Positions 29,777-39,595 are shown, numbered from the stretch's first letter. The stretch is 64,000 bases of DNA from Bacteroidales bacterium (GCA_900770215.1 CAAGJW010000037.1:1-64000); one strand, 5' to 3'. Program-made: numbers and translations. Notes: generated by a model from the sequence alone, not told the origin.

Positions 29777-31555
29777 ATGTACAGGACAAAGACTAATGGC
29801 GAGCTTCGCCTCGAGAATGCAGGCGAAGTGGTGACCTTGGCAGGCTGGGTGCAACGCACCCGCAAGATGGGCGGCATGACCTTCGTCGACCTGCGCGACC
29901 GCTACGGCATCACGCAGATTGTGTTTAACAACGACGTCGACGCCGACCTGTGTGAGCGTGCCAACAAGCTGGGCCGCGAATATGTGATACAAGTGAAAGG
30001 CACTGTGGCTGAGCGCTCAAGCAAGAACCCGAAGATGGCCACTGGCGACATCGAGATCATAGCCAGCGAGCTCAACGTGCTCAGCCCGAGTCTCACGCCC
30101 CCCTTCACCATCGAGGACAACACCGACGGCGGCGACGACCTGCGCATGAAATACCGCTACCTCGACCTGCGCCGCTCGTGCGTGCGCAAGAACCTGGAAC
30201 TGCGCCACCAGATGGCAATATTGATACGCAACTATCTCGACTCCAAAGATTTCATCGAGGTCGAGACGCCCATCCTGATAGGCTCCACGCCCGAGGGCGC
30301 CCGCGACTTTGTGGTGCCCTCGCGCATGAACCCCGGCCAGTTCTATGCACTGCCGCAGAGCCCGCAGACGCTCAAGCAGCTGCTCATGGTGGCAGGTTTC
30401 GACCGCTACTTCCAGATTGCCAAGTGCTTCCGCGACGAGGACCTGCGAGCCGACCGCCAGCCCGAGTTCACCCAGATCGACTGCGAGATGAGCTTTGTCG
30501 ACCAGGAGGACGTGATCGAGATCTTTGAAGACATGGCGCGCATGCTGTTTAAGAAGATACGCAACGTCGACCTGCCCCAGAAGCTGCAGCAGATGACCTG
30601 GGCCGAGGCCATGCGCCGCTTCGGCAGCGACAAGCCCGACCTGCGCTTCGGCATGGAGTTTGTCGAGCTTATGGACGTGATGAAGAAAGGCAAGTTCAGC
30701 GTCTTCGACGATGCTGCCTACATAGGCGGCATATGCGTGCCAGGATGCGCCAGCTACACCCGCAAGCAGCTCGACCAGCTCACCGACTTTGTGAAGCGTC
30801 CGCAAGTGGGCGCCAAGGGCCTGGTCTATGTGAAATACAACGCCGACGGCACCGTCAAGAGCAGCGTCGACAAGTTCTACAGCAAGGAAGACCTGGCCGA
30901 GCTCAAGGCCAAGATGGGCGCCAACGACGGCGACCTGGTGCTGATATTGAGCGGCGACAACGCCAACAAGACCCGCGTGCAGCTGTGCTCGCTGCGCCTG
31001 GAGATGGGCGACCGCCTGGGCCTGCGCGACAAGAACGTGTTCAAGTGCCTGTGGATTATCGACTTCCCGCTCTTTGAGTGGAGCGACGAGGAGCAGCGCC
31101 TCATGGCCACACACCATCCCTTCACCATGCCCAACCCCGACGACATACCGCTGCTCGACGAGCATCCCGAGCGCGTGAGAGCCAAGGCCTACGACTTTGT
31201 GTGCAACGGCATCGAGGTGGGCGGCGGCAGCCTGCGTATACACGACACCAACCTGCAGGACAAGATGTTCAAGATACTGGGCTTCACCGAGGAGCGTGCC
31301 CAGGCACAATTTGGCTTCTTGATGAACGCCTTCAAGTACGGAGCACCGCCCCACGCCGGCCTGGCATTCGGTTTCGACCGCTTTGTGTCGATACTGGCCG
31401 GTCTCGACAGCATACGCGACTGCATTGCCTTCCCCAAGAACAACAGCGGCCGCGACGTGATGCTCGACGCCCCCGGCACGCTCGAGCCCAAGCAGCTCGA
31501 GGAGCTGTGCCTCAAGATCGACGACGACCGCGTGAAAGGCGCAACCGAGCAGTAA
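29777..31555 (+). CDS. aspS: Aspartyl-tRNA synthetase
   Basis: This enzyme charges tRNA-Asp. The 592-residue length is normal for the bacterial type. The N-terminal OB-fold anticodon domain is present (VTLAGWVQRTRKMGGMTFVDLRDRYGITQ), followed by class II motif 2 (YFQIAKCFRDEDLRADRQPEFTQID), the bacterial GAD insertion (about 285-410), and motif 3 (PHAGLAFGFDRFVSIL). A discriminating or non-discriminating mode cannot be decided by eye. A possible -7 box TAATTTTG lies at 29670-29677. The gene ends 50 bp before a strong terminator. Confidence 0.97.
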   Translation: MYRTKTNGELRLENAGEVVTLAGWVQRTRKMGGMTFVDLRDRYGITQIVFNNDVDADLCERANKLGREYVIQVKGTVAERSSKNPKMATGDIEIIASELNVLSPSLTPPFTIEDNTDGGDDLRMKYRYLDLRRSCVRKNLELRHQMAILIRNYLDSKDFIEVETPILIGSTPEGARDFVVPSRMNPGQFYALPQSPQTLKQLLMVAGFDRYFQIAKCFRDEDLRADRQPEFTQIDCEMSFVDQEDVIEIFEDMARMLFKKIRNVDLPQKLQQMTWAEAMRRFGSDKPDLRFGMEFVELMDVMKKGKFSVFDDAAYIGGICVPGCASYTRKQLDQLTDFVKRPQVGAKGLVYVKYNADGTVKSSVDKFYSKEDLAELKAKMGANDGDLVLILSGDNANKTRVQLCSLRLEMGDRLGLRDKNVFKCLWIIDFPLFEWSDEEQRLMATHHPFTMPNPDDIPLLDEHPERVRAKAYDFVCNGIEVGGGSLRIHDTNLQDKMFKILGFTEERAQAQFGFLMNAFKYGAPPHAGLAFGFDRFVSILAGLDSIRDCIAFPKNNSGRDVMLDAPGTLEPKQLEELCLKIDDDRVKGATEQ

Positions 31556-31604
31556 CACTGAGACACACGTGCCATGGCTATGCCTGGCAACTGACAAACA
31601 AGTA

Positions 31605-31640
31605 AAATCCCGTGCGAGCCGCAATGCTCGCACGGGATTT
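31605..31640. terminator. Strong bidirectional terminator after aspS
   Basis: AAATCCCGTGCGAGC pairs perfectly with GCTCGCACGGGATTT around CGCAAT, with T/A-rich flanks on both sides. The outer stem is nearly identical to the hairpin at 33476-33511, which suggests that the two arose by duplication. Confidence 0.85.
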
Positions 31641-31701
31641 CCTTATTTATTGTTGCCTGTTGCTCCCGAAATGCGTTTCAAGAGAACCTGCTTGGGGCTT
31701 G

Positions 31702-31925
31702 CTATCGCACCACTTGCTTAGAGGCCGTTATGGCGCCATTCTGGTAGCGGACGACCTTGAGGAGCACGCCCTTGTGGCTGGCAGCCACCGTGCCCGTATA
31801 CATCTCGCGATCGTAATACACCCTGTCGAGCCCCTTCACCACATAGGGGGCCAGTGGCAGCCACAGCGCCGGCACTCCAGCAGTGACATGGATGCCACAA
31901 CAAGAGCAAATGTCTTCTTCATCAT
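31702..31925 (-). pseudogene. Decayed remnant of a sorted surface protein (signal peptide and C-terminal end only)
   Basis: On the minus strand ATG 31925 opens a signal-peptide-like frame (MMKKTFALVVASMSLL) that soon stops. A second frame then reads KGLDRVYYDREMYTGT and HKGVLLKVVRYQNGA, ending ASKQVVR at 31702. These match two separate parts of the GLUG protein encoded at 33571-39522 (KGLDSVYYDREVFTGT and HKGVLIKVVCYQNGA, ending TKLVVR) that are about 150 residues apart there. The remnant has therefore lost its whole middle by deletion and contains a frameshift. It is best treated as a dead paralog. Confidence 0.75.
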
Positions 31926-32192
31926 GCTTTCTGATTTTGTAATCGTTGACTTTGCTTGTTGCGCGATACAAGAGATGTTGCATTGCAGCAAGATTTTTCG
32001 CTTATGCTACAGGAATACAGAATGCATCCGCTCAAAAAACCAAAGAATCTTTTTGGAGTTTAAAAGGAAAGGCGTATCTTCGCAGCAACATACTCACCCC
32101 GCTTCCTATAAGAACAGTGCGCTCAGGATGGGTCTTTTTGTATATGAAAAGCAGAGACATGGTGATTACAAGAAATCAACAAATCAGATCTC

Positions 32193-33378
32193 ATGGAAAA
32201 AGACAACAATATCGTCAAGCCTATCAGCGGTCTTTCACCTATACTACGCACAGCTGTCGATAACATAAAGCAGGCTATCCTCGAAAGCCAGCTTCGCGCC
32301 ACCAAGTATGCCAACAGTGTGGAGCTGTCACTGTATTATGGCATCGGACATTACATCTCCAACAACTCAAGAGATGGATATTGGGGAAAAGGCGCTATTA
32401 ATACCATCAGCGAGCAACTTCATAAAGAATTGCCAGGACTACGCGGTTTTTCAAGCACATCGTTGAAGAACATGCGACAGTTTTACGAAACATGGAGTAA
32501 AACGATAGAAAGCACGAGAGATGATGAATCGCCAGCTGTGGCTGACGATTTAGCTAATGCATTAGATATCAATACTGATGAGTTACTTCCCATAAATCGC
32601 CAGCCAGTGGCTGGCGAAATTACAGATTTCAACATTGTGGAATTTCTAAGCCTCAGTTTCACCCATCACATGGAGATTCTGAATAAGACTCGTGACCTAC
32701 CTTCTCGTTTATTCTACATCCACTTTGCCCTTGTGGGCAAGTGGAACAAGAATATGTTGCGTGATGCATTGAAGGCTGACCTGTACCACCACCAGGGACA
32801 ACTGCCCAGCAACTTTGCCAAGACCGTGCCGACCTCACAGGCGTTGAAAGCGATACAGATGTTCAAAGACGAATACCTTCTCGACTTCATGAACGTCGAG
32901 GAGTTGGGGGGAGCGTGACAAAGAGGATATTGATGAGCGAGTAGTCGAGCAAGCCATCATCCACAATGTGAAGAACTTTATCATGACCTTCGGGAAGGAC
33001 TTTACGTTTGTTGGCAATCAGTATCATTTGGAGAAGTTCGGACATGAGTTGTTCCCGGATTTGCTTTTCTTCAACAGAGAGCTGGCTGCCCTCGTTTGTG
33101 TGGAACTAAAGCGTGGGGATTTCAAGCCATCATATCTTGGTCAACTTAGTGCATACCTGAAAGTGCTTGACGACACGGTCAAAAAGCCCTTCGAGAATCC
33201 AAGCATAGGACTTATACTCTGCAAGAGTGCCGACAAGACTTTCGTCGAGTATCTCATTCAAGACTATGACCGTCCGATGGGCGTCGCCACCTACAAGTCA
33301 AAGGAGGACATCCTCAAAGTCCTGCCGCCAGCCGAGGAGTTGGAAAAGCTATTGGATGGAGACGACAAAGAAGAATAA
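32193..33378 (+). pseudogene. DUF1016/YhcG-type PDDEXK nuclease, disrupted by a +1 frameshift
   Basis: Two adjacent frames together make one DUF1016 protein of about 394 residues. The first (32193-32918, 241 residues) has the N-terminal DUF1016 domain (LRATKYANSVELSLYYGIGHYIS, GFSSTSLKNMRQFYETW) and the start of the nuclease domain. The second frame continues through GKDFTFVGNQYHLEKFG, FPDLLFFNRELAALVCVELKRGDF (PDDEXK core with D..ELK) and ends at 33378. Dropping one G from the six-G run at 32906-32911 rejoins them as VEELGERDKEDID. Relatives are linked to mobile elements and restriction-like defence. The gene is more AT-rich than its surroundings. It may be a real null allele, a slippage-switchable gene, or an assembly error. 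Confidence 0.85.
32527..32620 (+). repeat. Two copies of a short GC-rich palindrome inside the DUF1016 coding region
   Basis: ATCGCCAGC.TGT.GGCTGACGA (around 32527-32550) and ATCGCCAGCC.AGT.GGCTGGCGA (around 32596-32620) are related palindromes 69 bp apart. They fall in the linker between the two protein domains and keep the frame. The second copy is a perfect 8-bp stem with a 3-nt loop. They resemble small palindromic repeats that insert in-frame. Confidence 0.55.
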
Positions 33379-33475
33379 ACATCATCCTCACACACTAACA
33401 GATCATGTTGCGTTCAAGTGTTAACCATTCCTTGACAATTCTTCTTCGTCCAGTTTCATCTTTATTTTAATCTAA

Positions 33476-33511
33476 AAATCCCGTGCAGCCATTGCGGCTC
33501 GCACGGGATTT
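33476..33511. terminator. Bidirectional terminator between the DUF1016 gene and the GLUG gene
   Basis: AAATCCCGTGC and GCACGGGATTT pair perfectly, with an inner AGCC/GGCT stem, and T-rich sequence on both sides. It serves the convergent genes that end at 33378 (plus) and 33571 (minus), and duplicates the outer stem of 31605-31640. Confidence 0.8.
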
Positions 33512-33570
33512 CTTTTATGCCATTAGACTGTGTGCGTCTTGCTCCATTGGGCAAGAGCACCATGGGCAGG

Positions 33571-36500
33571 CTATCGCACTACCAGCTTGGTAGCTCTTGT
33601 GGCGCCATTCTGGTAGCAAACGACCTTGATGAGCACACCCTTGTGGTTGGCATCCACCTTGCGGCCCTGCAAGTCATAGTAGGTAACGCTCAGCACCGGG
33701 CTGTCGGCCACTGTGCCAGTTACACCAGTGGTGGAGGCAATCGTGAGCTTGTAGCTCTTGGAGAGCTCACCCATGGTCTTGGTGATCGTGACCTCGCCTG
33801 TTGCAGTGGGGATGGCATTGCTGCCGTCGAAGGTGACGATGGCAGGGCTGGCCGTCCACACCGTGCCCTCGGGAGTGCCCACCACAAAGGGGCCGTGCAC
33901 GTTGTCGCGCGTGTCGAGAGGACCGAGCACTGGCGTAGCAGCATAGAAGTTGAGCACAGCATTGTCGGTCATCGACACGAGTGTGGGATAGAAGCCCTCC
34001 TTGAGCTGGAAGGTGCTGCCCAGCGAGTCGCACAGGGCCAGCTCGCGTGTAGTGAGACCGCTGGCCATCGAGTCGGTCGAGCTCAAGGTGCCAGTAAACA
34101 CCTCGCGGTCGTAGTACACACTGTCGAGCCCCTTCATCACATAGTCGCCGTCGGCAGCCACAGCACCGCCCAGTTGGGCGTTGGCACTGTGCACATTGCC
34201 AGCACTGTAGCAGCGACTCATGACCGTGCTGCTGTTGTCCACGGTAGCCATCAAGCCAGCCACCAGTTGCGGACCGGCCACATCGCCCAGGTTATAGCAG
34301 TCGGCAACCTCAGGAGTGCCGTGGGCCACCAAGCCCGCGGCATTGCCCTGGCTGTCGCTGCCCGTGGCGCTGGAGCAAGTCACGTTGCCCACATTGGCAC
34401 AACGCAGCACACGGCCCTGGCTATAACCGGCGATACCAGCCACGCCACTGCCGCTGGCCTCGACATTGCCGGCATTCCAGCAGTCGGTGAGGTCGGCCGA
34501 ACGGCAATAGCCAGCCAAGCCGCCCACATAGTCGCCGCTGCCGCCCAGCACGTCGCCCGTGTTGTAGCAGGCAGCAAACTCGATGCCAGCGCTCACATTG
34601 CCAGCCAAGCCACCCACACGCTTGCCGCTGCCAGCGACCAAGCCCGTGTTGTAGCAACGCTCGAGGCGAGCATCGTCGCCAGCCGACGACTTGTAGTTGA
34701 ACGCGCCCACCAGGCCGCCGCAATCGGAGCCCGAGGCGGTGACGGTACCCGTGTTGTAGCAGTCGGTCACGACAAAGGCATTCTGCATGTAGCCAGCAAA
34801 GCCGCCTGCTTGAGAATTGCCGGTGACGTCACCCTCGTTGTGGTTGTTGATGATAATGCTGGCCGTGCTGCGTGAGTTTCCATAGCCTATCACGCCGCCC
34901 GCATAGCTGCCTGTGCCGGTGACGGTGCCATAGTTGACGCAGTTGGCAATGGTGTCGCACGACGATGTGGCGACAATGCCGCCCAGCGAGCTGCCGCCAG
35001 AGATATTACCCTTGTTGGTGCAATTGATGATTGTGCCGGCACCGTCGCAGGCAATGCCGCCCACACTGCGGGCACCGTCGAGGTTGGCCTCGTTGACACA
35101 ATCAACGACACGCGTGTTATTACCTGTCATCGAACCCACGATGCCGCCCATGTAGCCGCCAGCAGGGGCCACATTGCCCTTGTTGACACAGTTTTTCACC
35201 ATGCCATTGCCGAGCAGGGCATAGACGATGCCGCCTGCATAGCCCTGCTTGGGCGTTGTGAGCTTGCCGCTGGCCAGCGTCAGGTTTTCGAGCTCGCAAT
35301 AGGCTCGGCCGGCAAAGGCGCCCAGGTAGCGATAGGCCGTAACATTGATGTCGGCCAGGGTGAGGTCGTGCAAGCGGGCCTTGGCACCCAAGGTGCCAAA
35401 CAGGCCTTGATACTCATCTTCGTCGTGGTTGATAGTGACATGGCTCAGCGTCTTGCCATTGCCGTCGAAGTCGGCTTCAAACGTGGCGTTGCCGCCAGCC
35501 ACCGGCACAAAGTTGGCCTGAGTCGAGAAGTCGATGTCGTTCATCACCTTGAAATAGTTGCCATCGAAGCTGTAGAGCTCGAGGGTAGTGAAACGGCTCA
35601 AGGTGTTCATGTCGGCCACGGTCTTGATTTGATAGGGGCTTGCAGCAGTGCCCTCGCCGTCCCACAACTTGGGCACCGTGCGCAACGGTATGGCCTTGGT
35701 GTAACCCTTGTAGGTCACCACGAGCGTGTCGCGCAGCGAGGTGGTGTCGGCCTTGAGCGTGACGCTCAAGGTGCGATTGTCGATCTTGTAGTCGGTGCCC
35801 TGCTTGAGCGTCCAGGTCATGCCGGCAAGCTGGTTGAGCGTGGCCGGGAGCGTCATGTTGTCGACCGTCTCGGCGCTGTCGAGGGTCACCACCATCTTGC
35901 GGTGAGCATTGGCAGCCGGCTCGTTGCGGAAGGCCGTGAGCACAGGATACATGCCCTTCTGCCAGTTGTACTTGCTGGCATCGAGGCTGTCGAGCGCCTT
36001 GCCGCTGGTGAGTGTGGCCGTGAGTAAGCCCGTGCAAGTGCCGTACTCGCCACGAGCTGTAGCCTTGTTTTGGGCAATCTGGCGATCGTAGTAGTTGGTC
36101 CAGCTGGTAGCCTCGGGCAACGTAGATCCCGAGATGGCGCCCGTCTGCTCATCGACCAGGTCTGCATCGACCATGCCATAGTTGATGTTGCAACGCATCA
36201 CAGCGCCGCGTGTGCTGCTCGAGGTGATGCCGCCGGCACTGCGCAAGGTGTGCACATAGCCGGTGTTGATGTTGTACTGCACCACGGCCTTGGAGCCCGA
36301 TACCTGGCCGGCGATGCCGCCCACGGTGCGCTGGGCCTGGGCCGAGTAGAACGAGTTGATGGAGTCGGCATGCACCTCGCCGTCGTTTTGGCAATACTCC
36401 ACTGTGCCGGCATGCACGCCCACGATGCCGCCCACCACGCTGCTGCCCGAGGTGATGGTGCCGGCATTGTAGCAACCCGTGATGACAGAGCCCGTGACCG

Positions 36501-39500
36501 ACTGGCCGGCGATGCCTGCAGCGTAGGAGCCTATGGTGGTCACCTCGGCATTGTTGCGGCAATTCTCGATGCGACCCAGGGTGACGGCAGCAATGCCGCC
36601 GGCAATCTCAAAGGCACGCACCTTGCAATCGCTGGCAAGGGTGAGGTTCTTGATCACACTATTCTTGTTGCAATAGCCGAAGAGACCGGCCACGCGGCGC
36701 GACTTGGCTCGCACGGCCATGCCCGTTGCGTCGCAGTATATCGAGTCGATCACAAAGTTGTGGATGGCAAAGCCGCCACCATCGTAGATGCCGTCGAAGG
36801 TGTGATTCTTATTCATGTCGTCGCCCACACCCTGGAAGGCCTTGTCGCCCTGGCAGTCGATGTCGCGCGTCTGGCGGAAGTAATCGCCAGTAAAAGATGA
36901 CGGCGACGTGCTCGACGTGACAGCGGCATTGAGGGCAATGAGGTCCTCTTTTGACTGTATCAAGTAGGGATCGCTCTCGGTGCCCGTGCCCACCAGACCG
37001 GTAGGATTGGACGTCTTCAAGTTCACAAACTTAATGTACTTGCCGTTGCCGGCAGTGCCCACGAGCAAGGAAGAAGCGCTCACCCCAGTGAGGGTGACCG
37101 TGCTATCGTTGATGACAAGGCCCGTCGACTTCTTGGTAAGCTGCTCGTTTTCATACACATACCAGTCGATGCCGTTCTGTGTCGAGACGGTGAAAGCCGT
37201 CTTCACCTTCTGGGTTGTCTCGCCATCGGCAAGCGTGACAGGCGCAACGCTCAAGTTGCTCACATCGGTGCCGGCAAGCGCCTTGAGTTGAGGATACAAC
37301 CCCTTGTGGAACGTCCACACATCGGTGCTATAGCCTGCCAGGGGTTCGCCGCTGGCGAGCTGGCTGGTGGTGGCAGCCATGTAGCTGAGCGAGTCGGTGA
37401 GCTCGGCAGTGGTCATCTGCTTGTCGTAGTAGCAGCCAGTGAACACCGTCTTCTTGAAACGGACGCCATAGAGGCCTTCGTGACCGGTTACGGTGGCCAT
37501 GATCACCTGGCCGGTGTTCAAGCAGCGGTCGAGCGTGTTGGTCGTCTTGCTGTTGTCGAGCATGTAGCCCACAAGGCCGCCCACCTGCTTGCAGTTGCCA
37601 CTGCTCACAAGTTCGTTGCTGGTGTAGCAGTCGGCCAGCTTGGCGCCGCTTATCATGCCAGCCAAGCCGCCCGCCATGCCATTGCGGGCACTGGTCACTT
37701 GAGCATTGATGGCCACATTGCTGAGGCAACGCGCCATGTCGCCGCTCAGGTTGCCCACGATGCCGCCCACCACGCCCTGTGGCACGGTCACCGTGATAGT
37801 GCCAGTGGCATAGCACTCGGCCAGCGTCTGGTCGGGGTCACCCACCGTGGCGCTGAAGTGGCCGGCAATGCCGCCCACGCCACGCTGGAACTGGTTGAAG
37901 CACTCGTCGTAGGTCATGCTCAGCGAGGCATGGCAACGCTCCAGACCTGAGTAGTTGGCATAGCCGGCGATGCCGCCAGTGATGCCGCCGGCAGCAATCG
38001 AGCCGTCGAAGGCGCAGTCACTCACCTTGGCTCTGTTGACGTAGCCCACGATGCCGCCGCCGTAGCTGTTGTGGTGTGCAATGGCAGCATGGGTCACCTG
38101 CACGTGGTCGATGTTTCCCTTGCTATAGGCTACCAAGCCGCCGGCATAGGTGCCGTAGCTCGTGAGCGAGAGGCTGTCGAGATTCACGTTCTTGATTGCA
38201 GCCGAGTCGCCGGCATAGGCAAACAGGCCGGCATAGGACACCTTGCCAGCCGAAATGTCGAGGTGCTTGATGGCATAGCCCTTGCCGTCGAAGGTGCCTT
38301 GGAACTGGTGGCTGGCACCGTCGCCAGCCGGGCGATAGGCACTTGCGGCCTTGCTCATGTCGATGTCGGCGCCCAGTGTCACCCACTTGGCGCCATAGCT
38401 GATGCCGCGGGTCACACTTTGAGCAAACGCCGTGAGCTGGTCGGGCGTCTTTATCACATAGGGATCGGCCTCAGAGCCGCTGCCCGTCCAGTCAAGCGCT
38501 TTTTCCTGGGGGAAGGAAACCACGCCCGAGGCATATTCGATCTTCGACGACTTGTAGGGATAGGGGCACAACTTCTTGCTACTCACGTTGAAGATGCCCC
38601 AGTTGCCCAGGTCGATTTCAGTATCGGTGGCAGTGCCCTCGATACTGGCGTCGATGTAGCTGGTGCTCTTGGCCCAGTTGGCTGGGAAGCACATGAAATC
38701 GCCACGCGAGAGGGTGCGGTAGATGAACTGCGGCGCAATCTCAACCGTTTTGTCGGGATTGACATAGGCGTTCACCGCCACCGAGTTGCCAGCGAAGTTC
38801 ACGATCGAGATTTGGTTGTCGCGAGGCTGCTCGATATAGACCGGATAGGTCTCGATGGAGTCGGCCGGCGTCTGGTACACATTGGTCATCACTGCATTGG
38901 TGGCCATCAAGTCGGTACTCTTGAAGGTGCCGAAGGTGCCTCCCTTGTACTGGCCCGAAATCAGGAAAAGGCCCCAACTGCCCAGGTGAATGTTGCCTTG
39001 GGCGTCGATAGTGCCCTGAAGGGGGTCGGCAGTGCTGTAGGTTTTCTTGTCCCAATCGATAGGACAAATGTAGACAGGCCCGTAGGTGGGATGATTGTAG
39101 ACCACCTGCACAGCGATAGTCACTGTAGAGGCTGTATAGGTCATCGTCATCTTGTTGGCCCCCACATAGAGGCCATTGAGCTGTGCCGTGCCGCCTTGCT
39201 GCGAGGTGACGACGGTGTCCATGAGATTAGCCAGCTGGTGAGAGCCATCGGCATTGTTGTAGTACTCGGCATAGAGCAAAGTCTTGCCCGCCGCCAGGCT
39301 GCGGGCAGGAGCCCGCGAGCCACGGTTTTGCACATCGGGCATCTTGCAGCTGCCTTCGGTCCACACCCCGCCTTGCAGTTTCCACGCATCGGCGCGGGCG
39401 CTGGCCCGCCCTTCAACCTGTTGGCCAGAATTGCCGGGGGCTGCTGTTGCCGCGTTCTGTGCCCAGCAGGCCATCGACAGCATGCTGAACACAACACAGA

Positions 39501-39522
39501 AAATCAAGTTTACTTTTTTCAT
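33571..39522 (-). CDS. Giant secreted GLUG-repeat surface protein (1983 residues)
   Basis: The signal peptide is MKKVNLIFCVVFSMLSMACWAQ. After a unique N-terminal region (about 25-340), three long blocks of GLUG repeats follow. Each is introduced by the same kind of segment (ADPYVIKTPDQLTAFAQ near 350, SDPYLIQSKEDLIALNA near 850, ASPYQIKTVADMNTLSR near 1295) and contains many GGIVGY/GGLAG units separated by NCxNxGxV-like strands. Ig-like spacers separate the blocks. The end (VTYYDLQGRKVDANHKGV, ending ATKLVVR) is a sorting-like tail. GLUG proteins are surface adhesins or matrix proteins, some IgA-protease-associated; no catalytic site is seen. It has its own consensus promoter and terminator. 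The decayed paralog at 31702-31925 points to local duplication. Confidence 0.9.
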   Translation of the reverse strand: MKKVNLIFCVVFSMLSMACWAQNAATAAPGNSGQQVEGRASARADAWKLQGGVWTEGSCKMPDVQNRGSRAPARSLAAGKTLLYAEYYNNADGSHQLANLMDTVVTSQQGGTAQLNGLYVGANKMTMTYTASTVTIAVQVVYNHPTYGPVYICPIDWDKKTYSTADPLQGTIDAQGNIHLGSWGLFLISGQYKGGTFGTFKSTDLMATNAVMTNVYQTPADSIETYPVYIEQPRDNQISIVNFAGNSVAVNAYVNPDKTVEIAPQFIYRTLSRGDFMCFPANWAKSTSYIDASIEGTATDTEIDLGNWGIFNVSSKKLCPYPYKSSKIEYASGVVSFPQEKALDWTGSGSEADPYVIKTPDQLTAFAQSVTRGISYGAKWVTLGADIDMSKAASAYRPAGDGASHQFQGTFDGKGYAIKHLDISAGKVSYAGLFAYAGDSAAIKNVNLDSLSLTSYGTYAGGLVAYSKGNIDHVQVTHAAIAHHNSYGGGIVGYVNRAKVSDCAFDGSIAAGGITGGIAGYANYSGLERCHASLSMTYDECFNQFQRGVGGIAGHFSATVGDPDQTLAECYATGTITVTVPQGVVGGIVGNLSGDMARCLSNVAINAQVTSARNGMAGGLAGMISGAKLADCYTSNELVSSGNCKQVGGLVGYMLDNSKTTNTLDRCLNTGQVIMATVTGHEGLYGVRFKKTVFTGCYYDKQMTTAELTDSLSYMAATTSQLASGEPLAGYSTDVWTFHKGLYPQLKALAGTDVSNLSVAPVTLADGETTQKVKTAFTVSTQNGIDWYVYENEQLTKKSTGLVINDSTVTLTGVSASSLLVGTAGNGKYIKFVNLKTSNPTGLVGTGTESDPYLIQSKEDLIALNAAVTSSTSPSSFTGDYFRQTRDIDCQGDKAFQGVGDDMNKNHTFDGIYDGGGFAIHNFVIDSIYCDATGMAVRAKSRRVAGLFGYCNKNSVIKNLTLASDCKVRAFEIAGGIAAVTLGRIENCRNNAEVTTIGSYAAGIAGQSVTGSVITGCYNAGTITSGSSVVGGIVGVHAGTVEYCQNDGEVHADSINSFYSAQAQRTVGGIAGQVSGSKAVVQYNINTGYVHTLRSAGGITSSSTRGAVMRCNINYGMVDADLVDEQTGAISGSTLPEATSWTNYYDRQIAQNKATARGEYGTCTGLLTATLTSGKALDSLDASKYNWQKGMYPVLTAFRNEPAANAHRKMVVTLDSAETVDNMTLPATLNQLAGMTWTLKQGTDYKIDNRTLSVTLKADTTSLRDTLVVTYKGYTKAIPLRTVPKLWDGEGTAASPYQIKTVADMNTLSRFTTLELYSFDGNYFKVMNDIDFSTQANFVPVAGGNATFEADFDGNGKTLSHVTINHDEDEYQGLFGTLGAKARLHDLTLADINVTAYRYLGAFAGRAYCELENLTLASGKLTTPKQGYAGGIVYALLGNGMVKNCVNKGNVAPAGGYMGGIVGSMTGNNTRVVDCVNEANLDGARSVGGIACDGAGTIINCTNKGNISGGSSLGGIVATSSCDTIANCVNYGTVTGTGSYAGGVIGYGNSRSTASIIINNHNEGDVTGNSQAGGFAGYMQNAFVVTDCYNTGTVTASGSDCGGLVGAFNYKSSAGDDARLERCYNTGLVAGSGKRVGGLAGNVSAGIEFAACYNTGDVLGGSGDYVGGLAGYCRSADLTDCWNAGNVEASGSGVAGIAGYSQGRVLRCANVGNVTCSSATGSDSQGNAAGLVAHGTPEVADCYNLGDVAGPQLVAGLMATVDNSSTVMSRCYSAGNVHSANAQLGGAVAADGDYVMKGLDSVYYDREVFTGTLSSTDSMASGLTTRELALCDSLGSTFQLKEGFYPTLVSMTDNAVLNFYAATPVLGPLDTRDNVHGPFVVGTPEGTVWTASPAIVTFDGSNAIPTATGEVTITKTMGELSKSYKLTIASTTGVTGTVADSPVLSVTYYDLQGRKVDANHKGVLIKVVCYQNGATRATKLVVR

Positions 39523-39565
39523 GCAAAAACGAATTTGAAAGATTTATTGTTTAAGTTTGTCAACG

Positions 39566-39595
39566 CAAAATTAATAAATTTTCATATAAAAACAA
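39566..39595 (-). promoter_or_regulatory. Promoter of the GLUG gene: TTG, 19 nt, TAATTTTG (minus strand)
   Basis: The complement of 39566-39573 reads TAATTTTG and the complement of 39593-39595 reads TTG, 19 nt apart. It gives a leader of about 40 nt before the start at 39522. Confidence 0.75.

Noticed and set aside
33700..38400. Dense short repeats with a regular GCCGCC/GGCGGC pattern, considered as CRISPR or minisatellite
   Set aside because: Repeat spacing follows the GLUG protein repeats and is not constant; there are no identical repeats with unique spacers and no cas genes.
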